A stretch of 47,070 bases of DNA from Pseudonocardiales bacterium (GCA_025965875.1 JAOPWD010000456.1:1-47070), one strand, 5' to 3'. Positions 1-8,109 are shown, counted from the first letter of the stretch. Numbers and translations are program-made. The notes: generated from the sequence alone by a model not told the origin.

Positions 1-2
1 TC

Positions 3-239
3 ACGGCCAATCGCCGGCCGTTCCTGTACGTCCCGCTGCGGCATCACTTCGAGCAGAACTTCCACGTGCGGCACCGCCTCGATCGGTACGGCGCGGGGCG
101 CTGCCTCCAATATCCCGAGACCGGGCCGGAGGAGCTGGCTGCCGCGATCGCAGCCGAGATCGGCCGCACGGTCGACTACCGACCCGTGGAGACCGACGGA
201 GCCCAGCGCGCCGCCGCCCGCATCGCCGAACTGCTGTAG
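3..239 (+). CDS. Glycosyltransferase, C-terminal fragment (5' end outside window)
   Basis: The open frame enters from the left edge and stops with TAG after 78 codons. The visible part begins TANRRPFLYVPLRHHFEQN and continues HVRHRLDRYGAGRCLQYPETGPEELAAA. This resembles the C-terminal Rossmann half of GT-B glycosyltransferases related to MurG/family 28, where a PLxxHxEQ-like stretch lies near the nucleotide-sugar site. The acceptor cannot be inferred. The gene converges on the downstream acyl-CoA ligase, with 114 bp between the stop codons. The family call is from memory of similar actinobacterial proteins and rests on a short fragment. Confidence 0.6.
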   Translation, partial: TANRRPFLYVPLRHHFEQNFHVRHRLDRYGAGRCLQYPETGPEELAAAIAAEIGRTVDYRPVETDGAQRAAARIAELL

Positions 240-353
240 CCGGTGCCGTTCGGCGTACCCAGCGTCGGAATCGGGGCTTTGATCCTCGTTCGGTGTTCGC
301 TGGCGGCGTCAGTTACAAGTGACGACTCGCGGGCCCGGCGGGCGAGACTGCGG

Positions 354-2189
354 TCAGTCTTGCCTGCTGCCGCTGTAGAGCCCCGCGATTTCGTTGGCGC
401 ATTCTTTGTGGACGACGTTGCGCTTGAGCTTGAGCGACGGCGTCAGTTGTCCGCCGGCCTCGGTCCAATCCTCGGCCAGGATGACGAACTTGCGGATGGC
501 CTCGGCCTTGCTGACGGCCTTGTTCGCGTCGTCGACCGCGCTCTGCACCTCGGCGCGCAACTTCTCGTCGTCGACCACATCGCCGACCGTGGTCGACGAG
601 GGCATCCCGTTCTTCTCCAGCCAGGCCGGGAACGACTCCGGGTCGATGGTGATCAGGGCCGCGATGAACGGCTTCTGGTCGCCGACGACGAGGCACTGGC
701 TGATCAAGGAGTGCGCGCGGACCCGGTCCTCGAGCACCGCCGGCGCCACGTTCTTACCGCCCGCGGTGACGATGAGTTCCTTCTTGCGACCCGTGATACG
801 CACGTAGCCGTCTTCGTCGATCTCACCGATGTCGCCGGTGTGGAACCAGCCCTCGGCATCGATCGCCTCGGTCGTCGCGGCATCGTTGCGCCAGTAGCCC
901 ATGAACACCAGCGGTGACTTGACCAGCAGCTCGCCGTCGTCGGCAATGCGTACGGTGACCCCGCCGACCGGCCTACCGACCGTCCCGACGCGCAGTGCGT
1001 CCGGCCGGTTCACGGTGACGCCGGCCGTCGTCTCAGTGAGCCCGTAGCCCTCGTAGATCGTCACGCCGACGCCGCGGAAGAAATGGCCCAGCCGGGTGCC
1101 CAGTGGCGCCCCACCCGAGACGGCCGCCCTGCAGTTGCCGCCGAGAGCGGCGCGCAGCTTGCCGTAGACCAGCTTGTCGAACACGACATGTTGCAGCTTC
1201 AGCCCCAGCGGGGGAGCGGCCCCGTCGGCGGTCGCTTCACTGAAGGCGATCGCCACGCTCTCGGCGCGGTCGAAGATCTTGCCCTTGCCGCTGGCGTGGG
1301 CGCGCTGCTTCGCGCTGTTGTAGACCTTTTCGAACACCCGCGGGACGGCAAGCACGAAGGTCGGCTTGAAGTCCGCCAAGTCGTCGAGCAGGTGCTTGAC
1401 GTCGGCGGTGTGGCCGAGGGTGCAGCCGGCAGCGAGCGCACCGACCTCGATCGCGCGGCCGAACACGTGCGCGATCGGCAGGAACAACAGCGTCGAGGTC
1501 TCCTCGTTCAAGAAGTCCTGCAGCCCGTCACGGAGTTCGACGACCTCGCTGATGAAACTGCGGTGGTTGAGCTGGCAGCCCTTAGGGCGGCCGGTGGTGC
1601 CCGACGTGTAGATGATCGAGGCCAGGTCGTCGAGGGACACCGACTCGCGGCGCTTGGTGACTTCGTCGTCGCTGATGTCCTTGCCGGACTCGGTCAACGT
1701 GCCGATCGCGTCGTCGTCGAATTGCCACAGCTGGGCCAGGTCAGGGGTCTTCGCCCGCACCGACTCGACGAGTTCGACGTGCGCTCCCGTCTCGACGAAC
1801 GCGCCCTTGGCCCCGGAGTCAGCGAGGATCCATTCGACCTGTTCGGCGCTGGACGTCTCGTAGATCGGGACGACGACCGCACCGACGCTGAACAGGGCGA
1901 AGTCCGCGACGGTCCACTCGAAGCGGGTCTTGCTCATCACGGCGACGCGGTCACCGGCTTCGATGCCCGCCGCGATCAGGCCCTTGGCCGCCCCGGTGAC
2001 CTCGGCGGCAAACGCCGCGGACGTGACGTCGGTCCACGCCCCGTCGACGCGGCGCCGCAGCGCGACGTGCTCGGGACGATTGGCCGCGCTTTCGAATACG
2101 AAGTCGGCCGTGTTGTTCTCGATGAGGGAGGTGACGTTGCTGGCGACATGCAACTCGCGCACTCGTCCGTCGTCCTTTCGGCTGAACAT
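354..2189 (-). CDS. fadD15: Long-chain fatty-acid--CoA ligase (FadD15-like)
   Basis: AMP-forming acyl-CoA synthetase of 611 aa, predicted to activate long-chain fatty acids to acyl-CoA via an acyl-adenylate. Visible motifs are the P-loop YTSGTTGRPKG at residues 194-204, the GYGLTETTAG adenine-site motif, the WFHTGD motif followed by ITGRKKELIVTAGGKN at the domain hinge, and a C-terminal SLKLKRNVV segment carrying the expected catalytic lysine. Length fits the family (about 600 aa). The frame stays open upstream, but the ATG at 2189 is preceded by AGGGA at suitable spacing and the sequence upstream is not protein-like. It is divergent from the SRPBCC pair, as recalled for M. tuberculosis fadD15. 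A 9-bp inverted repeat lies in its leader. Confidence 0.9.
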   Translation of the reverse strand: MFSRKDDGRVRELHVASNVTSLIENNTADFVFESAANRPEHVALRRRVDGAWTDVTSAAFAAEVTGAAKGLIAAGIEAGDRVAVMSKTRFEWTVADFALFSVGAVVVPIYETSSAEQVEWILADSGAKGAFVETGAHVELVESVRAKTPDLAQLWQFDDDAIGTLTESGKDISDDEVTKRRESVSLDDLASIIYTSGTTGRPKGCQLNHRSFISEVVELRDGLQDFLNEETSTLLFLPIAHVFGRAIEVGALAAGCTLGHTADVKHLLDDLADFKPTFVLAVPRVFEKVYNSAKQRAHASGKGKIFDRAESVAIAFSEATADGAAPPLGLKLQHVVFDKLVYGKLRAALGGNCRAAVSGGAPLGTRLGHFFRGVGVTIYEGYGLTETTAGVTVNRPDALRVGTVGRPVGGVTVRIADDGELLVKSPLVFMGYWRNDAATTEAIDAEGWFHTGDIGEIDEDGYVRITGRKKELIVTAGGKNVAPAVLEDRVRAHSLISQCLVVGDQKPFIAALITIDPESFPAWLEKNGMPSSTTVGDVVDDEKLRAEVQSAVDDANKAVSKAEAIRKFVILAEDWTEAGGQLTPSLKLKRNVVHKECANEIAGLYSGSRQD

Positions 2190-2204
2190 ACTGTCCCTGA
2201 GGAA

Positions 2205-2240
2205 CTCGACACCGCGCCTTTGTGGTGTCGAGCCACCGTA
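2205..2240 (-). promoter_or_regulatory. Inverted repeat and -10-like box in the fadD15 leader
   Basis: CTCGACACC at 2205-2213 and GGTGTCGAG at 2224-2232 form a perfect 9-bp inverted repeat with a 10-bp spacer. On the minus strand a TACGGT -10-like hexamer (2235-2240) lies just upstream, so the repeat would cover the transcription start and early leader. It could be a repressor operator or an RNA hairpin; the sequence does not decide between them. Confidence 0.45.
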
Positions 2241-2296
2241 ACTCGTTGCCTGCCCGGACGCGACCGCGGTGAGCAGGCCCATGGGATCCTGGGCCG

Positions 2297-2689
2297 GTGC
2301 CTGCCATCGACGTGGTCGACTCGACGTGGATCTGCGCGCGCCCCGGGGTGGTCGCCGCGATCGTGGCCGAACCGGCCAACTGGCGGCGCTGGTGGCCCGA
2401 GCTGGACCTGGAGACCGACGAGTTGCGTGGCGACAAGGGTGTGCGCTGGACGGTTCGGCCCAGTCCGTCGGGGGAGTCCGGCTCGATGGAGATATGGCTG
2501 GAGCCCGCATTCGACGGGGTGGTCCTGCACTACTTCCTACGCCTGGACGCCGCCGCCGGCCGGCCCATGGGGCGCCGCCGACAGACTCGGCTCACCCACT
2601 TCCACCGCCGCCGGACCAAGCTGTCGTTCTGGGCGCTGGCCGATCAACTCGATCCCGGTCGTACGGCCCGCATCGGGGCGCCCCGGTAG
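2297..2689 (+). CDS. SRPBCC-fold conserved protein (Rv2186c-like)
   Basis: A 130-aa protein starting at GTG, with the START/SRPBCC pattern: an N-terminal strand (VVDSTWICARPGVVAAIVAE), a WRRWWPEL turn and a later beta-rich region (SMEIWLEPAFDGVVLHYFLRLD), ending in a helix. Proteins of this fold hold hydrophobic ligands; the ligand here is unknown. It sits 10 bp upstream of a second SRPBCC gene and divergent from the acyl-CoA ligase, which suggests lipid handling by context only. In the same position M. tuberculosis, from memory, has Rv2186c of similar size. No strong ribosome binding site is seen. Confidence 0.65.
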   Translation: MPAIDVVDSTWICARPGVVAAIVAEPANWRRWWPELDLETDELRGDKGVRWTVRPSPSGESGSMEIWLEPAFDGVVLHYFLRLDAAAGRPMGRRRQTRLTHFHRRRTKLSFWALADQLDPGRTARIGAPR

Positions 2690-2699
2690 CCTCTGCGGA
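2687..2699 (+). promoter_or_regulatory. Leaderless-type promoter box before the second SRPBCC gene
   Basis: TAGCCT at 2687-2692 is followed by 7 nt and then the ATG at 2700. TANNNT 6-8 nt before a start codon is the arrangement of actinobacterial leaderless transcripts. The first three bases are also the stop codon of the upstream gene. No Shine-Dalgarno sequence is present. Confidence 0.45.
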
Positions 2700-3140
2700 A
2701 TGGCCGACCAGTCGACGCAGTCGATCACGATCCATGCCGAACCGGCGTCGGTCATGGCCGTGATTGCCGACTTCGACAACTACCCGGTGTGGACCGGATC
2801 GGTGAAGAAGGCCGAGGTGCTCGAGACTGGCGCCGACGGCCGGGCCCATCGCGTCGCGTTCACCCTCGACGCCGGCGTCGTCCGCGACCAGTACGAGAAC
2901 GAATACCAATGGAGCGGCGACACCAGGGTCGACTGGAACATGGTCTCCGGCCACATGATGCGGGCCCAGGTGGGCTCCTACGTGCTCGAGCGCACCGACG
3001 ACGGTGCCACCCTGGTGACGTATTCGCTGAGCGTCGACCTGGCCATCCCGATGCTCGGGCTGCTCAAGCGCAAGGCCGAGCGGGTCGTCATGGACACCGC
3101 ACTCAAGGAGCTGAAGAAACGCGTGGAGTCAGGCGACTGA
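2700..3140 (+). CDS. SRPBCC family protein (polyketide cyclase/dehydrase-like, Rv2185c-like)
   Basis: A 146-aa SRPBCC protein. It opens with STQSITIHAEPASVMAVIADFDNYPVWTG, the typical first strand plus helix-grip start with a PxW turn, then has paired beta strands (YENEYQWSGDTRVDWNM) and a final long basic helix (LLKRKAERVVMDTALKELKKRV). Family members bind lipids, polyketides or other hydrophobic molecules; no catalytic residues can be assigned. The ATG at 2700 is supported by a TANNNT box 7 nt upstream. The ArsA-like ATPase starts 31 bp downstream. From memory the M. tuberculosis counterpart is Rv2185c (TB16.3). Confidence 0.8.
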   Translation: MADQSTQSITIHAEPASVMAVIADFDNYPVWTGSVKKAEVLETGADGRAHRVAFTLDAGVVRDQYENEYQWSGDTRVDWNMVSGHMMRAQVGSYVLERTDDGATLVTYSLSVDLAIPMLGLLKRKAERVVMDTALKELKKRVESGD

Positions 3141-3171
3141 TGCGTTCCGAGCGACAGCGTGTGGAGCGAGC

Positions 3172-4452
3172 ATGAGAATTGTCTTGTTCACCGGCAAGGG
3201 TGGCGTGGGCAAGACCACGACGGCCTCGGCGACTGCGCTGCGCCTGGCCGACCGCGGTTTGAAGACCCTGCTGCTCTCGACCGACGTCGCACACTCACTG
3301 TCAGACGCGCTGGCCGTCGAGCTGACCGGTGAGCCCACCGAGGTCGCGCCGAGCCTGTGGGCCGTGCAGATCGACACCCAGGGCCGCTTCGAGGCGGCGT
3401 GGCGCGACGTACAGCGCTTCCTGGTCGACATGCTCGCGCACAGCGGCGTCGACCCGGTGACCGCAGACGAGCTGACCGTGCTGCCCGGCGTCGACGAGGT
3501 GCTCGCGCTGCTGGCCGTGCGCGAGATGGCCGTGGCCGGCGACTGGGACGTGCTCGTCGTGGACTGCGCGCCGACCGCCGAGACGCTGCGGCTGCTCGCC
3601 CTGCCCGAGGCGCTGTCGTGGTACCTGCAGAAGGTCTTTCCGGCGCACCGCCGCCTGGCCCGCGGGATGCGCCCGATCGCCGCCATGCTCGGCCGGGGCG
3701 AGGTGATCCCGCCCGACAACATCTTCGAGGCGCTGCTGCGGCTCAACGACGAGCTGGGGGCCGTTCGGCAACTGCTCGGGGATCCGACGGTGACGTCGGT
3801 ACGCCTGGTCCTCACGCCCGAGTCGGTCGTGGTGGCCGAGGCGCGGCGCACGTTCACCGCGCTCTCGCTGTACGGCTACGCGCTGGATCTGGTGATCGCC
3901 AACCGGGTGTTCCCGGCCGGCGACGACGAGTGGCGACAGGGCTGGGCGAAGGCGCAACAGGCGCAGCTCGTCGGCATCCGCGAGTCCTTCGCTGGGCTGC
4001 CGGTGCGCGAATTGCCTTACCGCGCAGGCGAACCGGTGGGGACGGGCGCATTGCGCGAGGTGGCCGACGCGCTGTACGGCGAGCTCCCGGGCGACGACCC
4101 GGCGCCGGCCGGTGCGCCCCGGGACTTGCTGACCATCGACACCGTCGACGACGAGTTCCTGCTGCGGATGCCGCTGCCGCTCGCGTCGAAGTCGGCGGTG
4201 GACCTCGCCCGCGCGGGTGACGACCTCGTACTCACCGTCGGCGGCAATCGGCGGGTGCTGACGCTGCCCAGCGTGCTGCGGCGGTGCGTGGTCGTGGGCG
4301 CGGACTTCGACGACGGCGAGCTACGGGTTCGCTTCGCGCCCGATCCGGCCCTGTGGCCCGACGCCGCGTGGACCGGTAGCGGCGGCGCCGGCGAGAAAGA
4401 CCGTCGGACCCACCGACGGTCAGGACGCAGCGCGGGAGACACAAATGACTGA
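3172..4452 (+). CDS. ArsA/GET3-type ATPase (Rv2184c-like)
   Basis: A 426-aa P-loop ATPase of the ArsA/SIMIBI class. The deviant Walker A GKGGVGKT lies at residues 8-15, a switch I-like STDVAHSLSD at 36-45 (the classical form has DPAHSL) and a switch II-like DCAPTAETLR at 131-140. The C-terminal part (about 340-410) is a small beta-rich extension. No arsenic-binding cysteine triad is seen and no ars genes are nearby, so arsenite export is unlikely. GET3-like protein or membrane targeting is possible but unproven. Its stop overlaps the next start by 8 bp, so the two are probably co-translated. Confidence 0.85.
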   Translation: MRIVLFTGKGGVGKTTTASATALRLADRGLKTLLLSTDVAHSLSDALAVELTGEPTEVAPSLWAVQIDTQGRFEAAWRDVQRFLVDMLAHSGVDPVTADELTVLPGVDEVLALLAVREMAVAGDWDVLVVDCAPTAETLRLLALPEALSWYLQKVFPAHRRLARGMRPIAAMLGRGEVIPPDNIFEALLRLNDELGAVRQLLGDPTVTSVRLVLTPESVVVAEARRTFTALSLYGYALDLVIANRVFPAGDDEWRQGWAKAQQAQLVGIRESFAGLPVRELPYRAGEPVGTGALREVADALYGELPGDDPAPAGAPRDLLTIDTVDDEFLLRMPLPLASKSAVDLARAGDDLVLTVGGNRRVLTLPSVLRRCVVVGADFDDGELRVRFAPDPALWPDAAWTGSGGAGEKDRRTHRRSGRSAGDTND

Positions 4453-4825
4453 GCACCCGTTCGGGGCGCACGCGAGCGGCGACAACCCGAACCCCGCCGC
4501 GCCACTCATCGGCGAGGCGCTGCGGCTCGTGTCGTCGGTGCAGGAGTGGGCCCAGGACTGGGCGCACCGCGGTTCCGGCGAAGCGGGCGAGCGGCACACC
4601 GGCAGCGACTGCCAGTGGTGCCCGCTGTGCCAGTTCGCCGCGGTCCTGCGCGGCGAGCACCCCGAGGTCACCGACCGCGTGGCCGAAGCCGGGACGGCGC
4701 TCGCGGGCGCGGTGCGGGCCTTGGTCGAGGCGGCCTCCGGCGCCACCGGCGACGCGCAGCACCGGGAGCCACCACCGCCGCCGGCGCCCCGTGTCCAGAA
4801 GATCAATCTGAACGACGAGAGCTGA
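4445..4825 (+). CDS. Small conserved protein with CxxCPxC motif (DUF5304-like)
   Basis: A 126-aa protein overlapping the end of the ArsA-like gene. It has an amphipathic N-terminal helix (about 20-42), then CQWCPLC (C56, C59, C62), a second helix with ERHTGSD before it, and a disordered Pro-rich tail ending KINLNDES. The three cysteines could bind a metal, with nearby His residues completing a site. Function is unknown. Tight coupling to the ATPase suggests a partner. From memory this position is Rv2183c in M. tuberculosis, also uncharacterised. Confidence 0.7.
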   Translation: MTEHPFGAHASGDNPNPAAPLIGEALRLVSSVQEWAQDWAHRGSGEAGERHTGSDCQWCPLCQFAAVLRGEHPEVTDRVAEAGTALAGAVRALVEAASGATGDAQHREPPPPPAPRVQKINLNDES

Positions 4826-4833
4826 GCCGCGCC

Positions 4834-5778
4834 GTGCCACTTGCGATCGGCGTCGACATCGGCGGCACGAAGGTGTCGGCCGGTGTCGTCGACGACGACG
4901 GCCGGGTGATCGATCGCGAACTACGGCCCACCCCCGGCCACGACGTGGCCGAGACCGAGGCCATCATCGTCGAGGTCGTCAAGGAATTGGCGGCGCGCCA
5001 TGAGGTCGCCGCGGTCGGGGTAGGGGCGGCCGGCTGGATCGCCAACGACCACGCCACCGTGCTGTTCTCGCCGCACCTGGCCTGGCGCGACGAGCCATTG
5101 CATGCCGCGCTAAGCGAACAGATCGGGCTGAAGCTCGTCGTCGAGAACGACGCCAACGCCGCGGCCTGGGCCGAATACCGTTACGGCGCAGCCCAAGGGC
5201 AGCCCGTCATTGTCTGCGTCACGCTCGGCACGGGGATCGGCGGCGGCCTGGTCGTCGACGGCAACCTGTACCGCGGCGCATACGGCATCGCCTGCGAGTA
5301 CGGACACATGACCCTGGTCCCGGACGGCCGGCGCTGCGCGTGCGGCAACCGCGGCTGCTGGGAGATGTATGCGTCGGGCCGAGCTCTGGCCCGTGACGCG
5401 CAGGAACTTGTCGAGGAGTCGCCGATGGCCGCCGAGCGGTTGCTCGAGTTGGCTGCCGCCTCGCCCGACGGGCTGAGCGGCCCGGTGGTCACCGCGGCGG
5501 CAGCCGAGGGCGATCCGGCGGCCGAGGCGATCTGCACGACGATGGGTCGCTGGCTGGGACGCGGGCTGGCCAATCTCGCCGCCGTGCTCGACCCCTCCAT
5601 CTTCGTGATCGGCGGCGGCGTGTCCCAGGCGGGCGAGCTGTTGCTGCGGCCGGCCCGCGAGGAGTTCGTGCACACGCTCACCGGCCGGGGCTTTCGCCCG
5701 GTCGCCGACATCGTGTCGGCGGCTCTCGGTCCGGACTCCGGCCTGGTCGGCGCAGCCGACATCGCCCGCCGGGCCTGA
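4834..5778 (+). CDS. glk: ROK-family glucokinase
   Basis: A 314-aa ROK kinase, predicted to phosphorylate glucose to glucose 6-phosphate. The phosphate-binding DIGGTK is at residues 8-13, the catalytic aspartate is D106 in ENDANAA, and LGTGIGGG lies at 131-138. The ROK zinc site is H158 with C168, C170 and C175 (CACGNRGC). The usual GxAGExGH motif reads GIACEYGHM, a Gly-to-Cys change beside the sugar-contacting glutamate E155. The GTG at 4834 begins 8 bp after the upstream stop and matches the family N-terminus. Glucokinase near phosphofructokinase agrees with the known Streptomyces region. Confidence 0.87.
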   Translation: MPLAIGVDIGGTKVSAGVVDDDGRVIDRELRPTPGHDVAETEAIIVEVVKELAARHEVAAVGVGAAGWIANDHATVLFSPHLAWRDEPLHAALSEQIGLKLVVENDANAAAWAEYRYGAAQGQPVIVCVTLGTGIGGGLVVDGNLYRGAYGIACEYGHMTLVPDGRRCACGNRGCWEMYASGRALARDAQELVEESPMAAERLLELAAASPDGLSGPVVTAAAAEGDPAAEAICTTMGRWLGRGLANLAAVLDPSIFVIGGGVSQAGELLLRPAREEFVHTLTGRGFRPVADIVSAALGPDSGLVGAADIARRA

Positions 5779-5798
5779 GCCTCCCGAAGCCGGTACGG

Positions 5799-5810
5799 CA
5801 AGATGTGGCG
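5799..5810 (+). promoter_or_regulatory. Possible leaderless-type box before the EEP gene
   Basis: CAAGAT at 5799-5804 followed by 6 nt and the GTG at 5811. It has C instead of T in the first position, so it is weaker than the TANNNT boxes elsewhere in the window. It favours GTG 5811 over the in-frame GTG at 5805. Confidence 0.3.
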
Positions 5811-6500
5811 GTGCCGATCCTGCGACTGCTGTCCTACAACGTGCGGTCCATGCGCGACGACCGGGCCGCGCTGGCACGCGTGATCCGCTCCGCCGAGCCG
5901 GACGTGGTGTGCGTCCAGGAGGCGCCCCGGTTCCTGCGCTGGCGCTCGACCTGTGCGGCGCTGGCCCGCAGTTGCGGCCTGGTGGTGGTGGGCGGTGGCC
6001 GCCCGGCCGGCGCGAACCTGATCATGTCCAGCATGGCGGTCGACGTGATCAAGACCGTCGACGTGCTCTTCAGCAAAGACCCCGGACTGCACCAGCGCGG
6101 CGTCGCGCTCGCGGTATTGCGCTTTCGCGGTTCGGAGTTCTCGGTCGCCGGTACGCACCTCGACGGCAGAGAGGAGCCTCGGCTGCGGCACATCGTCGAG
6201 CTGAACTCGGCGGTCTCGCGGTATCTGCCGCCCGACAAGCCCGTCATCGTCGCCGGGGACGTGAACGACCACCCGGGCTCGCCCACCTGGCTTGCGCTCA
6301 CCGAGCGGTGGGTCGACGCCTTCGCCGCCGCAGGCGTCGGTTCGGCCTTCACGTCCACCGGCGCCGACCCGTACCAGACGATTGACGGGATATTCGTCGA
6401 CCCGCGCATCACCGTCGTCTCGGCCCGCGTACTCGACGGCCCTGACGTAGAGGTCGCCAGTGACCACCGACCAGTGCTTGCGGTTCTCGACTTGCCCTAG
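5811..6500 (+). CDS. Endonuclease/exonuclease/phosphatase family protein
   Basis: A 229-aa EEP-fold metal-dependent phosphoesterase. Expected motifs occur in order: LLSYNVRSMRDD at the N-terminus, CVQEAPRF with the metal-binding glutamate, GTHLDG, VAGDVNDHPGSP with the D-x-N pair, and the final SDHRPVLAVLD with the catalytic Asp-His. Members cleave DNA, phosphoinositides or other phosphodiesters; the substrate cannot be read from the sequence. No signal peptide is visible. A start at GTG 5805 would add two residues. Its TAG stop shares the CTAG tetranucleotide with the stop of the convergent gene. Confidence 0.8.
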   Translation: MPILRLLSYNVRSMRDDRAALARVIRSAEPDVVCVQEAPRFLRWRSTCAALARSCGLVVVGGGRPAGANLIMSSMAVDVIKTVDVLFSKDPGLHQRGVALAVLRFRGSEFSVAGTHLDGREEPRLRHIVELNSAVSRYLPPDKPVIVAGDVNDHPGSPTWLALTERWVDAFAAAGVGSAFTSTGADPYQTIDGIFVDPRITVVSARVLDGPDVEVASDHRPVLAVLDLP

Positions 6501-7207
6501 ATGACGGCGCCGTCGTCGTCCTCGTCGTCGTGGCGCTCGCGCAGCCGCATGATCAGCAGGCCCGCGCCCAGGAGCACCCCGCCGACGCCGAGCAGCATCG
6601 TCAGGTTGCTGTCCAGGCCGATCTGGCCGCCCAGGGCCAGCAGCACGATCGAGAGCGCGATAAGTGCAATCGCGCCGATCGTCGGCGCGGCCAATCGCGG
6701 TAACGGCGGGGGCGGCGGCGGGATGTAGTGGTCCTCGTCGAGCCACACCGGCTCGTCGACAGGGGGTTTGCGCAGTTGCTCGCGCCAGTCGGCGTCCTCG
6801 CGGCGCAGGTCGCGTTCGGCCTCGCGTACTGCCGCCACCGTGTCGACGTGCCAGTCGGCGATGAGTGCGGCGAAGGCGGCGTCGGTGTCGACACCGGCCA
6901 ACGGATCGGCCGAATGCTCCGGCGGCTCGGCCGGTGGGCCGCCGAGCGCCTTCACCGCCGCGGCGACGATCGTCCGTGCGTCGGAGCGTTCCTCGGCGGC
7001 TACGAACAGGCGGCGTTGTTCCTGGTCGGCCCCCGGCGCAGGATCGAGGTAGGCGGCGATGCGGGCCCGGCTGAGAGCAGTGAGCAGAGCCTGGCCGACG
7101 ACGGCCTCGACGTCGGTGAGCGGTACGTAGCTGATCGCGTACAGGCCGTTCACGACCCGGCCGACCTGGTCTGGCCCGGTCTCCTCCGGCGGCGAGCCCC
7201 CTGTCAC
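6497..7207 (-). CDS. Hypothetical membrane protein with C-terminal double TM segment
   Basis: A 236-aa protein of unknown function. Residues 1-150 are soluble, Ala/Asp-rich and mainly helical, with a charged stretch (EAERDLRREDADWREQLRK). A proline run (IPPPPPPLPRL) follows, then two hydrophobic helices (about 175-193 and 200-220) separated by a short loop, and a very acidic tail (RHDDEDDDGAVI). The soluble part is probably cytoplasmic. The GTG start overlaps the stop of the upstream hydrolase as GTGA, so translation is coupled and the two may act together on an envelope lipid or ester, which is inference only. Confidence 0.65.
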   Translation of the reverse strand: MTGGSPPEETGPDQVGRVVNGLYAISYVPLTDVEAVVGQALLTALSRARIAAYLDPAPGADQEQRRLFVAAEERSDARTIVAAAVKALGGPPAEPPEHSADPLAGVDTDAAFAALIADWHVDTVAAVREAERDLRREDADWREQLRKPPVDEPVWLDEDHYIPPPPPPLPRLAAPTIGAIALIALSIVLLALGGQIGLDSNLTMLLGVGGVLLGAGLLIMRLRERHDDEDDDGAVI

Positions 7208-7992
7208 GGCGCGGTGCTTCCCGCGGTGTCACCGTCCGGAGCGGCCATGGCGGTGAGCGAGCGGATGAACTCGACGCTGCCCTCGAAGATCGCCGGGGCG
7301 TCGTTGTCGAGGGTGGCGACGTGGTAGCTGTTCTCGAGGATGACCTCGCGGACCGTGGTGCCCGTGGCGCCAGCCTGCAGCAGCCGGCCGGAGAGCGGCT
7401 CGACGACATGGTCTTCACGGCTGCGGAACAGCAGGATCGGCGCGGTGACCTTGGGCAGGTCAGCCTGGGTCACCCGCCACAGCTTCTGGAGCGACACGAA
7501 GGCCTGCACCGGAGTGCGGTCCAGGGCGGGCTCCACGACGCCGGGCTTCTTGATGTCGCTGCCGATCCCGGGGCTCGAACGCATCGCCCAGCTGATGTAG
7601 CGCGCGAACTTCGCGTCGAAGCGCTCAGTGGCGTAGGACGGGTTGACCAGGACGAGTCCGGCGATCGCGTCGCCGTGCTGTTCGGCCAGCCGGGTGACGA
7701 GGGTGCCGCCCATCGACAGCCCGCAGGCGAAGACGGTCTCGCACCGTGCGGCGAGCTCGGCGTAGGCGTCCTCGATCGCGCCGTACCACTCGGTCCAGCG
7801 GCTGCGGTTGGTGTCCTGCCAGCGGCTGCCGTGCCCGGGAAGCAGGGGCAGCCGCACCGTGTAGCCGGCCGCGGCGAGGTGTTCGGCCCACGGCAGCATG
7901 CTGGCCGGGGTGCCGGTGAAGCCGTGGCTCAGGACGACGCCGATCGGGCCGCGGTCCGCGGCAAATGGGTCGGCTCCGGCAATCAGTGCCAC
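7204..7992 (-). CDS. Alpha/beta hydrolase (carboxylesterase/monoacylglycerol lipase-like)
   Basis: A 262-aa serine hydrolase. HGFTGTP (23-29) supplies the oxyanion region, GLSMGG (91-96) the nucleophile S93, SREDHVV the acid D194 and NSYHVATLDND the catalytic H224. The GLSMGG elbow and HGFTG start resemble Est30-type carboxylesterases and monoacylglycerol lipases. No signal peptide, so it is probably cytoplasmic and acts on acyl esters. Start is GTG with GAGGA upstream. It heads a two-gene minus-strand unit and is divergent from plsC, which would fit lipid turnover. Confidence 0.83.
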   Translation of the reverse strand: MALIAGADPFAADRGPIGVVLSHGFTGTPASMLPWAEHLAAAGYTVRLPLLPGHGSRWQDTNRSRWTEWYGAIEDAYAELAARCETVFACGLSMGGTLVTRLAEQHGDAIAGLVLVNPSYATERFDAKFARYISWAMRSSPGIGSDIKKPGVVEPALDRTPVQAFVSLQKLWRVTQADLPKVTAPILLFRSREDHVVEPLSGRLLQAGATGTTVREVILENSYHVATLDNDAPAIFEGSVEFIRSLTAMAAPDGDTAGSTAP

Positions 7993-8109
7993 GTCGTCCT
8001 CGTCTCACAGTGTCTGGTGCGGTGTGCGCTTGAACATTCATCATGCCTGCCGGACGGCCGCGACGGGGATGGATCGTCCGCCGGCCCCGCGCGTGTCCGT
8101 GCGGCCGGC

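Noticed and set aside
1083-2699. Long plus-strand open frame antisense to the fadD15 gene
   Set aside because: It mirrors codon structure of the ligase in a GC-rich genome, has no family features, and only its end (from 2700) is a real gene.
3172-4452. Arsenite-transporting ATPase function
   Set aside because: No metalloid-binding cysteine triad, no arsB or arsR nearby, and the neighbours are conserved core genes.
5181-7418. 745-codon minus-strand open frame
   Set aside because: Arg/Pro-rich translation without motifs, opposite or out of frame to glucokinase, EEP, membrane protein and hydrolase genes that all carry clear motifs.
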